A stretch of 15,574 bases of DNA from Gammaproteobacteria bacterium (lineage in GTDB: Bacteria; Pseudomonadota; Gammaproteobacteria; Pseudomonadales; Azotimanducaceae): NCBI GenBank assembly GCA_009840715.1, contig VXNE01000038.1:3265-18838 (forward strand), in the 5' to 3' direction. The notes beneath the pieces are model-generated. The model had not been told where the DNA came from. It ran no database searches and was given only the letters and a program-made list of their open reading frames with translations. The translations under genes and the position numbers were made by a program. Positions within the stretch are counted from its first letter, which is position 1, and every line of letters starts with the position of its first letter. Positions 8,762 through 15,399 of the stretch are shown piece by piece.

Positions 8762-8781
8762 GGACCACCTTAAGGTGCTCC
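8762..8781. promoter_or_regulatory. 20-bp near-perfect palindrome, candidate operator or small hairpin
   Basis: The 106 bases between 8697 and 8804 hold a perfect 12-bp palindrome, CACCTTAAGGTG (8766-8777). With one symmetric mismatch and three more pairs on each side it extends to 20 bp. It sits just before the Shine-Dalgarno GAGGGAG (8788-8794) of the coiled-coil gene. A+T-rich TATCCTATAT (8741-8750) upstream could serve as a -10 region, which would place the palindrome in the leader. A repressor site, attenuator or weak end-of-operon hairpin are all possible. The rest of the gap shows nothing else clear. Confidence 0.4.
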
Positions 8782-8803
8782 GTTCCCGAGGGAGTTCGCG
8801 CAG

Positions 8804-9175
8804 GTGACTGACAGCATGGAAGCAGCGCACGCGGAGCGGGGTTCCGGACCCGCCGCCCGCCGTAACGGCATCAGCAACGAGATGGTGGCGATCCTGTCTA
8901 TGGGTGTCGCGATCCTCGGCGTGTCCCTCGCAAGTTGGACGACGCTGCACGCGGAGATCGCGGATTTGCGGCTGGAAATGCGCGCGGGCGACGATCGGCT
9001 GAGGGCGGACCTGCAACGCCAGATGGACCAGCTCCGGTCCGACATCGGCGCGGTGGATCAAAGCGTCCGCAGGCTGGACGACCGCATGCGGGCGGTGGAG
9101 ACGCGACTCGCGGTGGTCGAGGCGCACACCGGGTCCGCGGCCATCGCTTCGACAGGCGAGGGCGGGGAGGCCTGA
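8804..9175 (+). CDS. Small membrane-anchored coiled-coil protein, function unknown
   Basis: A 123-residue protein I do not recognise by family. Residues 1-26 are polar with an RR pair, 27-47 are one hydrophobic membrane segment, and 50-107 are a charged helix with regular hydrophobic spacing, a likely coiled coil; the last 15 residues are small and flexible. Positive residues before the membrane segment predict the N-terminus inside and the coiled coil in the periplasm. It may oligomerise or act as a scaffold, which is inference. The start is a GTG at 8804, with GAGGGAG nine bases upstream; an ATG four codons on is the alternative. It follows the short DUF3604 gene after 106 bases, so it may have its own promoter, and it ends 15 bases before the oppositely oriented HupE-like gene. 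Confidence 0.7.
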   Translation: MTDSMEAAHAERGSGPAARRNGISNEMVAILSMGVAILGVSLASWTTLHAEIADLRLEMRAGDDRLRADLQRQMDQLRSDIGAVDQSVRRLDDRMRAVETRLAVVEAHTGSAAIASTGEGGEA

Positions 9176-9180
9176 CCAGG

Positions 9181-9206
9181 CGCGGGTTCGCTACCAGAAC
9201 CCCGCG
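9181..9206. terminator. Stem-loop at convergent gene ends, candidate bidirectional terminator
   Basis: CGCGGGTTC (9181-9189) pairs with GAACCCCGCG (9197-9206) with a single bulged C, leaving a seven-base loop. The structure lies exactly where the plus-strand coiled-coil gene (stop at 9175) meets the minus-strand HupE-like gene, whose stop (9191-9193) is in the loop. Neither side has a run of T, so it is not a textbook intrinsic terminator, and G+C-rich DNA forms such stems easily. Its position is the main support. Confidence 0.45.
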
Positions 9207-10159
9207 ACCCGGTCGATCACCCAGAAGCTCGCGATGCCCCCCAAACCGTACGCGGCCGCGCGGTCCAGGTACCACGAGCGCGTCTGCAGCACCCGGTAGG
9301 CCAGCCACAGCACGGCGCCCGAGACGCTCGCGAACGCAATCTGGCCCGCCTCGATGCCCACGTTGAACAGGAACAGCGTCATCGGCACTTCCCCCGGCGG
9401 CAGCCCCGTTTCCGCCAGGGCCCCCGCGAAGCCGAACCCGTGGATCAGGCCGAACGCGAAGGCGACCGCCCACGGGGGCGTCAGCCGGGCGTCGGCCGTG
9501 CGGTCGCGGCGGACGACCTCGAGCGCCAGGTAGACGATCGAGAGGGCGATGAACGCCTCGACCGGGGGGCCGGGTACCCGCACGACGTCGAGGACGGTGA
9601 GCGCGAGGGTCAGGGAGTGCGCGAGGGTGAAGGCGGTAATGGTCGCCACGACGACGCGCACTCCCCGGACGAGCAGCAGGATGCCGAACACGAAGAGCAG
9701 GTGATCGACCCCCGAGAGGATGTGCTCCACGCCGAGCAGGAAGCGTTCGGCGATGCCCGCTCCCGGGTCGCCCAGGACGATCTCGGCGAACGGCTCCGAG
9801 ACGATGCGCGTCGTGAGGTTGCCAGCCCGGTCCTCGATACGGATGAGGGCGTCGACGATGCCGGCGTTCCAGATCCCGAGCGCGGGGGGTGGACCGTCCA
9901 CCGGGCAGGCGATGCGCCGCTCGAAGGAGACGTGGTCGAAGCGTTCGACGCGTCGTATCGGCCCGACGTCTTCGCAGCCCTCGGTCAGCGACAGCTCGAT
10001 CCCAGGCAGTCGCTCCGCGCCCAGCGCCGTGCGCATCGTCAGGGTGTACGCGCCCTCGGCGATCTCGCGCACCTCGACGATGGCCATCTGCATGTCGTGC
10101 GCGTGCAGGGCGCCGGTCGAGGCGACGAGCAGCAGCACGGACGCGGCGCGGTGGATCAA
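9191..10159 (-). CDS. HupE/UreJ family membrane protein
   Basis: A 322-residue inner-membrane protein of the HupE/UreJ type. A signal peptide (1-20, ending LHA) precedes a mature N-terminus starting HDM. A periplasmic domain of about 120 residues with two cysteines (C62, C85, possible disulfide) follows, then roughly six or seven membrane helices from residue 140 on. Conserved polar membrane motifs are GVEHILSGVDHLLF (H146, H153), TLAHSLTL (H181), GLIHGFGFAG (H240) and FNVGIEAGQ (E270). HupE and UreJ relatives are associated with nickel uptake for hydrogenase and urease; neither enzyme is visible here, so the ion, if any, is unknown. It starts at a TTG whose last bases overlap the TGA of the PPIase gene (TTGA), which implies translational coupling, with a weak AAGCGGA six bases upstream. 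It is the last gene of the DUF3604-PPIase-HupE operon. Confidence 0.88.
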   Translation of the reverse strand: MIHRAASVLLLVASTGALHAHDMQMAIVEVREIAEGAYTLTMRTALGAERLPGIELSLTEGCEDVGPIRRVERFDHVSFERRIACPVDGPPPALGIWNAGIVDALIRIEDRAGNLTTRIVSEPFAEIVLGDPGAGIAERFLLGVEHILSGVDHLLFVFGILLLVRGVRVVVATITAFTLAHSLTLALTVLDVVRVPGPPVEAFIALSIVYLALEVVRRDRTADARLTPPWAVAFAFGLIHGFGFAGALAETGLPPGEVPMTLFLFNVGIEAGQIAFASVSGAVLWLAYRVLQTRSWYLDRAAAYGLGGIASFWVIDRVAGFW

Positions 10160-11046
10160 GGCGCGTCCGCTTGCCGGGATGCGTCCCCGCGGTCCGTGAC
10201 CGGGGCCAGGGGCGCGATGCGCACGTCGTAGGCGTCGCGCAACGCTTCCAGGCGTCGCTCCCGGTCACGTTCGATCTGCTCGCGCTGCCAGTCGAGGTGC
10301 ACCTGGTCGCGGACTTCGTCGAACGGCCTCGGGTGGGGCGTGGTGTACGTGTGGATGCGGACGAGGTGCCAGCCGTAGGCCGAGCGCACGGGACCGAACC
10401 AGTCCTGCGTTGCGGCCTCCGCGGCGGCCAGGACGGCGTCGCGGAAGGTGGTGCCGAAATCGCCGACCAGCCGCTGCGGGTTCGGCAGGGTCAGCAGCTT
10501 CGCCCCGTGGAACGCGTCGTCCTGCACGGTCGCGCCGGCCAGCAGCCGTTCGAGGGCGGTCGCCGCCGCGGCCTCGGCTTCTGCGCCGCGCCGGTCGCGG
10601 CTGAAGAACCGGTGTGAAAGCGTCAGTTCGGCGGGAACCTGATAGCGGTCGGCATGCGCTTCGTAGTACGCCGTCAACGCACTCTCTTCGGGCACCGCCA
10701 GCGCGGCCAGGTCGGCCCACGCGATGGTGAGCTTCTGTCCGAGGCGCCGGCGCACCACCGCGTCCCCGCGATCCAGGCCCATGGCCACGGCTTCTCGGTA
10801 GAGCAGTTCCTCCTGCACGCGGGCCTCTGCCAGCCGTGCGAGTTCGTCGGTGGACGGGGGACGACGCCACTGCGCCTCCCACTGCGCCGCCAGGCGGTTC
10901 AGCTCGTGGCGGTCGACTTCGACGACCCGGTCCCGTTCCTGCCCGTCGGGGCGGGTGACCTCGTACGCGCCGAAGAGCACCGCCCCGAGGACGGCGAAGT
11001 GGAGCAGCGGCTCGCGGAGGAGCCGCGGGACGAGATTGGACGCCAC
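10156..11046 (-). CDS. Membrane-anchored parvulin-like peptidyl-prolyl isomerase
   Basis: A 296-residue protein with one N-terminal membrane segment (about 13-30) and a periplasmic body. Residues 40-135 form a helical SurA/PpiD-like chaperone region. Residues about 138-232 are a parvulin-type domain whose clearest signature is GPVRSAYGWHLVRIH (218-232); a charged helical tail follows. The domain is rather diverged: the usual HILV start reads SHRFFS, and the GDLGWF stretch reads GDFGTTF. Isomerase activity is therefore uncertain, and a pure chaperone role is possible. The start is a GTG ten bases after the DUF3604 stop, with only a weak GGGG Shine-Dalgarno, and its own stop overlaps the start of the HupE-like gene. 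The operon context suggests that it helps fold or deliver the DUF3604 enzyme or the membrane protein. Confidence 0.82.
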   Translation of the reverse strand: MASNLVPRLLREPLLHFAVLGAVLFGAYEVTRPDGQERDRVVEVDRHELNRLAAQWEAQWRRPPSTDELARLAEARVQEELLYREAVAMGLDRGDAVVRRRLGQKLTIAWADLAALAVPEESALTAYYEAHADRYQVPAELTLSHRFFSRDRRGAEAEAAAATALERLLAGATVQDDAFHGAKLLTLPNPQRLVGDFGTTFRDAVLAAAEAATQDWFGPVRSAYGWHLVRIHTYTTPHPRPFDEVRDQVHLDWQREQIERDRERRLEALRDAYDVRIAPLAPVTDRGDASRQADAP

Positions 11047-11056
11047 GTGACCCCGA

Positions 11057-13609
11057 TCAGCGCTTGCCGTAACCGCCCACCCAGATCGGGCTCGACCAGG
11101 CGATCGCGTCGTTCGTCTGCGTGACGCGCACGTAGTAGTAGTCGCCCTGCAGCGTACTGGTGTCTTCCATGGAGAAGGTCAGGTCCCGCGGACCGTCCGC
11201 GACCACGCGGCGGAGCACCGCGCGGTCCGTCCAGGGACCGATGGGCAGTTCGGCCGCGGTCCGCCCGCCGTCGATGTCGGCTACCCGAAGGGTGACTGAC
11301 GCGGCGGGCACCAGGTTGTGAGCGCTGAAGATGAGCGGTGCGCCGCCGGTCTCCCGCGCTTCCAGGAGATCGAGCTCCACCGTCGCCGACTCGGCGACGT
11401 CGCGGAGTTCCAGCGCGATCGAGCTGGTGTCCCCACGGGTCTGGGTGCGGAAGCGGAACTCGCCGGGTCCCGTCGCCTCGAACTCCGTCGCCGCAAGATC
11501 CTGGAAGTCCTGCGGCACCGCCGACGCGACGGTGGCGCCGGAGACCTTGAGCGTGCCCTCCCAATGACGCCACCCGCGGGGGTTGTCGCGCGGGTGCAGG
11601 GGCACGGAGGAGGTCTCGAAACTCAGTTGATACGTTCCGTCACCGCCCGCGTCCCCCTCGAGGGTCGCGACATCCCGTTCCCAGATCACGGCGTCGTTCT
11701 TCACGACGGTCACCGTATCGATGGGCGCCGTGCCGACGATCCGCCCCTCGATGCGCCGCGTCTCGGAGAAAGGCACGCGCGTCCCCATCTGTTCGCCGTT
11801 CAGGCTGAAGTCCAGCACGATCCGGTCGCCGTTGGTGGCGTACGCCTTGAGGTCCTTCATCGCGTCGAACAGCGCGTCCGTGGTGCGTTCCTGCGCGATC
11901 ACCGCGCCGAGACCGCCGGTCTGGGCGAGGCCGCCCGGAAGGGGCGCGGAGTAACCGGGCTGGCTCAGGTGGTTGTCGCTCGCCGCCGTGAAGCCCACCT
12001 GGTGACCGTGGCTCAGGTACATGCGTCCGAACCACTCGAACGTCCCGTGGTTCGACATGATCTCGATGAGCGGTTCGAGCAGGGGGTCGTTCATCCGGTA
12101 CTCACCGTTCTGGTGCGCGTGCGGAATGACGACGACGTCCCGGGGGTCGTGGTGCGTGCGCAGCCCCTGGTAGAGGGAGGAGAGCGTCGGGAAGAACTGG
12201 GCGCGGATCGGCATCCGGTCGTCGGGGGTGCGGAACATCACGTTGTGATGGCCGCCCTGGCGGGCGCTCACGGTCCACTCGTAGCCGAGGTACGCGATGA
12301 ACTCGCCCTCCTTCGTGAAGCGCCGGACGTTGTCCGCAAGGACGTTCCACTCGAAGTCGTCGGTCCAGATGTCGTGTTCCGAGTGCATGACGTAGTCGAG
12401 GCGCGCGTCGTCCCGGGCCCAGGTCATGAAACGTTCCGGCGTGCCGATTCCTTCCGCGAACCCGGAGTGGCCGTGGGTGTCCCCCCAGTACACGCGCCGC
12501 TGCGGATCGTCCTCGACGAGGACAGGGTTGGCCTCGCCGACGATGGCGCCGTCCGCGGAACGGATGGTGAATCGGTACACGCCTGGTGCGTCGAGGGTCA
12601 CGTCCTCGAGCATCTGGATGGCGGGGCCGCCGGCAGCCAGGCTGCGGAAGGGCGCGCCGTCGAGGAGAATCTCCCAGCCCGGGATCGCCCCGGTACCGCG
12701 GTTGTAGTACTGGTCCTGGGCGCGCACCGACATGTCGAAGGGCTCGCCCGTCGCGACCACCGAAGGCGCGAAACCATGGACGCCGGCCGTCTCGGCGCCG
12801 GTGACGACGATGTGCTGGATGGGAAGCGTGAAGAACAGTTTCGAGCCATCGAAGTCGAGATAGAGCGGCAGGGGCATCCGGTCCGACGAGATCGTGGACA
12901 TGCGCAGCCCGCGGCTGCCGCCGGACGTGTCGCCGTAGGTGATGGTCACGGTGTCGCCTTCCCTTAGCGTGCCGGCGTCCACGCGGAAGAGCAGCGTCGC
13001 CAGGGCGCCGCGGAATCCGCCGTGCATGCCGCCGAAGGGATGGCTGTCCGCGACGAGTCGCACGTCCGGGTTCGACGACGAAATCGAGATGTAGTGATCC
13101 CCGGCGGGGTCCTCCGTCTGCCAGCGGCCGTGTCCCGCCATGAAGTGGCGCGTCACGAGGAAGCCTCCCCCGGTCTCGACGGGCTTCGTACCGACGGTAT
13201 GCGTCTGCCGCACGGTAACGAACGCGCCGGCGACGTAGGGACCGAGATCGGCGGTCAACGTCCCGATGGCGTCGGGTTGCTCGTCGAGCAGCGTGAATTC
13301 CTTCACGAAGGCGTCGAGCGTGGCGCCGGTGCCGTCCGCCGACTCGGGATAGGTCAGCACGGACATGCCCAGGAAGACCGCGTTCACGGGGAGGGTGCCG
13401 CCCGTCAGCGAGTACGCGTTCATCCAGTCCCAGAGCACGTGCATCCGCGCTTCGCGGGTGGCGGGCCCCGTGGGTTCGGCCGCAACCGCGGCCTTCAGCG
13501 CCTCGACGCGGGCGCGCAACTCGGGACTGAGGTAGTCCTCCTGCGCGAGGGCTCCGGAGGCCATGGCCAGCACCATGGCGCCCAGAATCCAGTTTCGCCA
13601 CGTCGCCAT
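11057..13609 (-). CDS. DUF3604 protein, long form, predicted periplasmic or secreted
   Basis: An 850-residue exported DUF3604 protein and close full-length paralog of the one at 4281-6893. The signal peptide (1-22) ends ALA before QED and has no lipobox, so this copy should be soluble whereas its paralog is lipid-anchored. A beta-rich N-terminal region (about 25-370, with GDTSGGSRG) precedes the PHP-like domain: YWGDTHGHSG (H379, H381), MHSEHD (H409, E411, H412, D413), YEWT (E444), GGHHN (H454, H455), IPHAHQ (H497, H499), MSNHG (H521) and ASDNH (D545, H547). The tail again ends YYYVRV...SSPIWVGGY. No cysteine was seen. All candidate metal ligands are kept, so it is predicted to be an active metal-dependent hydrolase of unknown substrate. 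GGGGGGAG five bases upstream supports the ATG at 13609. It heads the operon with the PPIase and HupE-like genes. Confidence 0.95.
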   Translation of the reverse strand: MATWRNWILGAMVLAMASGALAQEDYLSPELRARVEALKAAVAAEPTGPATREARMHVLWDWMNAYSLTGGTLPVNAVFLGMSVLTYPESADGTGATLDAFVKEFTLLDEQPDAIGTLTADLGPYVAGAFVTVRQTHTVGTKPVETGGGFLVTRHFMAGHGRWQTEDPAGDHYISISSSNPDVRLVADSHPFGGMHGGFRGALATLLFRVDAGTLREGDTVTITYGDTSGGSRGLRMSTISSDRMPLPLYLDFDGSKLFFTLPIQHIVVTGAETAGVHGFAPSVVATGEPFDMSVRAQDQYYNRGTGAIPGWEILLDGAPFRSLAAGGPAIQMLEDVTLDAPGVYRFTIRSADGAIVGEANPVLVEDDPQRRVYWGDTHGHSGFAEGIGTPERFMTWARDDARLDYVMHSEHDIWTDDFEWNVLADNVRRFTKEGEFIAYLGYEWTVSARQGGHHNVMFRTPDDRMPIRAQFFPTLSSLYQGLRTHHDPRDVVVIPHAHQNGEYRMNDPLLEPLIEIMSNHGTFEWFGRMYLSHGHQVGFTAASDNHLSQPGYSAPLPGGLAQTGGLGAVIAQERTTDALFDAMKDLKAYATNGDRIVLDFSLNGEQMGTRVPFSETRRIEGRIVGTAPIDTVTVVKNDAVIWERDVATLEGDAGGDGTYQLSFETSSVPLHPRDNPRGWRHWEGTLKVSGATVASAVPQDFQDLAATEFEATGPGEFRFRTQTRGDTSSIALELRDVAESATVELDLLEARETGGAPLIFSAHNLVPAASVTLRVADIDGGRTAAELPIGPWTDRAVLRRVVADGPRDLTFSMEDTSTLQGDYYYVRVTQTNDAIAWSSPIWVGGYGKR

Positions 13610-13727
13610 GTCGGCTCCCCCCGAACGTCCTCTTTTCGGGCAGAGTATAGCGGCGGGTCCCCGAGCGCCGGCCGCCTTGGCCCGCGGGAGGAGCTACCTT
13701 ACACCGAAGGGGATGTGGAGATCCGTC
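13610..13727. promoter_or_regulatory. Divergent promoter region between DUF3604 operon and arylsulfotransferase-like gene
   Basis: This 118-base gap must drive transcription both ways. On the minus strand TATACT (13649 down to 13644) is a five-of-six -10 match that would start RNA near 13637; no convincing -35 box lies at the right distance, so an activator or alternative sigma factor may be needed. On the plus side no clear promoter is seen. GGAG (13717-13720) seven bases before the ATG at 13728 is the Shine-Dalgarno for the lipoprotein gene. Confidence 0.35.
13620..13640. repeat. Inverted repeat with 6-bp arms beside the DUF3604 start
   Basis: CCCGAA (13620-13625) and TTCGGG (13635-13640) form a perfect inverted repeat with a nine-base spacer. 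The inner end lies within the Shine-Dalgarno (13615-13622) of the minus-strand DUF3604 gene, and the outer end is at the predicted transcription start. It could be a dimeric regulator site or, in a longer transcript, a hairpin that hides part of the ribosome site. Short arms in G+C-rich DNA can arise by chance. Confidence 0.35.
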
Positions 13728-15365
13728 ATGCACGAGCGCCACGCCGCTGGCCTTGCCCTCGCATTGCTGCTCGCAGGCTGCGGGCGCGGCCCGGAGTTCG
13801 TCGAAGGTCCGGCCGTAGAACCCAATCCGAATCCGCGCGCACCGCTCGCGGCGGTGCTCGGGTTCGAGACCAACGTGCCGGTGTCGACCGAGGTCGCGAT
13901 CACCGACGGCGTCAACGCCTGGACGCTCGAATACGGTACCGGCGAGGATCCCGCCGACGGACTCGCCCTCGTTGGCATGCGTCCCGGGCGTACGCACCGG
14001 ATCGAGGTCAGCGTCCGTGACGGGGCCGGCCGCGAGGGCAGCGCGGGACCGTTCGAGTTCGAGACCCCGCCGCTGCCGGAGGTCGGCACGGAGTTTCCCC
14101 CGGTCGAGACTCGCGTCAGCGAGCCCGCGCTCATGGAACCCGGCGTCACGCTCTTCAATCCGCGCCGGCGGCGGGTGGGCGTCAGCCAGGAGATCGCCGA
14201 CTACAACGCCTCGTTCGGCATGCTGATGGCCCTCGACGCCGTCGGCGACGTGGTCTGGTACTACCGCACCGACTCCCGCATCAGCGACTTCGAGAAACTC
14301 GACAACGGCAACCTCGCCTTCCTCACGGCCGACAACCGCCTGCTGGAGATCGACTGGCTCGGCAACACGGTACGCTCCTGGTATGCCGCGCGGCGGCCCC
14401 AGGGCCCGGCCGAGGGCGTGCCCGTTGACGCCCAGACCTTCCACCACGAGATCGACGAATTGCCGAACGGCAACATCGTCGTGCTTGGCACGCAGTGGAA
14501 GGAGATCGACGGCTACTACACGAGCGAAACCGACCCGGACGCCCCGCGCGAGCGCCAGAAGGTCATGGGCGACGTCATCCACGAGTTCGAGCGGGACACG
14601 GGCCGGATCGTCTGGGAGTGGCGGGCGTTCGACCACATGGACCCGTTCCGCATCGGCTACGAGACGATTTCGCCCTACTGGATCCGCAGGGGCTTTCCCG
14701 ACACGGTCGACTGGAGCCACGCCAACAACCTGCTCTACGACGCGTCGGACGACTCGCTGATCGTCAACTTCCGCTACCAGGCCGCGGCCGTGAAGATCGA
14801 CCGGGCGACCCGCGAGATCATCTGGATCTTCGGCGAACCGAGCGGCTGGGGCGCGCTGTCCGACAAGGTCCTGCAGGCCGACGGCGACGTCCGCTGGCCC
14901 TACCACCAGCACTCCCCGAGCCCTACGCCCCAGGGCACGCTGCTGCTGTTCGACAACGGCAACTACCAGGCCCGTCCCTTCGATCCGCCGCTGCCCATCG
15001 AGGAGACCTGGTCGCGCGCCGTCGAGTACGCCATCGACGAGGACCGCCGCACTGTTCGCGAGGTCTGGCAGTCCGAGGCGTTCGGGCCGGACCGGGTGAT
15101 CGCGGTCGCCATGGGCGACGCCGACTGGCTCCCGGAGACCGGCAACGTGCTCGTGGCCTACGGCGCCCTCGTGGACCCGGACTCCCTCGGCAAGATCGAC
15201 TGGCCGCCGAGTTCGCGCCTCCAATTCAACCAGTGGACGCGGCTACGGGAGTACCGCCGGACGGACCCGCCGGAAGTGGTGTACGAGGTCGTGCTCGAGA
15301 CAGGAAAGCCCGACCTCGGCTGGACGCTGTTCGGGGCGGAGCGGATCGATCGGCTGGGGAGGTGA
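13728..15365 (+). CDS. Arylsulfotransferase (ASST)-like lipoprotein
   Basis: A 545-residue exported protein of the PAPS-independent arylsulfotransferase family, whose studied members move sulfate from one phenolic sulfate ester to another phenol in the periplasm. Residues 1-18 form a clear lipoprotein signal (LALALLLAGC), and C18 is the only cysteine. An N-terminal beta-sandwich (about 35-115) precedes a beta-propeller with repeated GDVVWYYR and GRIVWEWR strands. Candidate active-site residues, in family order, are H239/H240 in FHHEID, H331 and N333 in WSHANN, R349 in NFRYQ, and H393/H395 in YHQHSP; H395 is my best match for the histidine that carries the sulfo group. The disulfide of E. coli-type enzymes is absent. 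The ATG at 13728 gives the lipoprotein signal and has GGAG seven bases upstream; an ATG at 13713 is less well placed. It is divergent from the DUF3604 operon. The substrate is unknown. Confidence 0.9.
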   Translation: MHERHAAGLALALLLAGCGRGPEFVEGPAVEPNPNPRAPLAAVLGFETNVPVSTEVAITDGVNAWTLEYGTGEDPADGLALVGMRPGRTHRIEVSVRDGAGREGSAGPFEFETPPLPEVGTEFPPVETRVSEPALMEPGVTLFNPRRRRVGVSQEIADYNASFGMLMALDAVGDVVWYYRTDSRISDFEKLDNGNLAFLTADNRLLEIDWLGNTVRSWYAARRPQGPAEGVPVDAQTFHHEIDELPNGNIVVLGTQWKEIDGYYTSETDPDAPRERQKVMGDVIHEFERDTGRIVWEWRAFDHMDPFRIGYETISPYWIRRGFPDTVDWSHANNLLYDASDDSLIVNFRYQAAAVKIDRATREIIWIFGEPSGWGALSDKVLQADGDVRWPYHQHSPSPTPQGTLLLFDNGNYQARPFDPPLPIEETWSRAVEYAIDEDRRTVREVWQSEAFGPDRVIAVAMGDADWLPETGNVLVAYGALVDPDSLGKIDWPPSSRLQFNQWTRLREYRRTDPPEVVYEVVLETGKPDLGWTLFGAERIDRLGR

Positions 15366-15399
15366 CCGGAGACCCGCGTGGGCGTTGCGACACGGTCAC
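15362..15399. terminator. Inverted repeat containing both stop codons of convergent genes, candidate terminator
   Basis: GTGACCG (15362-15368) and CGGTCAC (15393-15399) are perfect inverted arms of 7 bp. The left arm contains the TGA of the arylsulfotransferase-like gene, and the right arm the TGA of the opposite-strand partial gene. Inside, CCC(15373-15375)GCGTGGG can form a small second stem. No T-run follows on either side, so the termination role is inferred from position. Confidence 0.4.

Noticed and set aside
9191..10159. Nickel transporter for a hydrogenase or urease
   Set aside because: No hydrogenase, urease or maturation gene is visible in the window, so the specific role of HupE or UreJ should not be carried over.
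11318..12967. A 549-residue plus-strand open frame opposite the third DUF3604 gene
   Set aside because: Same antisense artefact; the opposite strand encodes an intact DUF3604 protein with all metal motifs.
13563..13727. Upstream extension of the arylsulfotransferase-like frame by 55 codons
   Set aside because: It runs into the 5' end of the opposite-strand DUF3604 gene and would place the lipoprotein signal inside the protein.
12102..15224. A 1040-residue minus-strand open frame across the arylsulfotransferase-like and DUF3604 genes
   Set aside because: It is antisense to or out of frame with two genes with clear family motifs, has Arg/Gly/Pro/Val-rich low-complexity composition and shows no recognisable domain; long antisense frames are expected in G+C-rich DNA.
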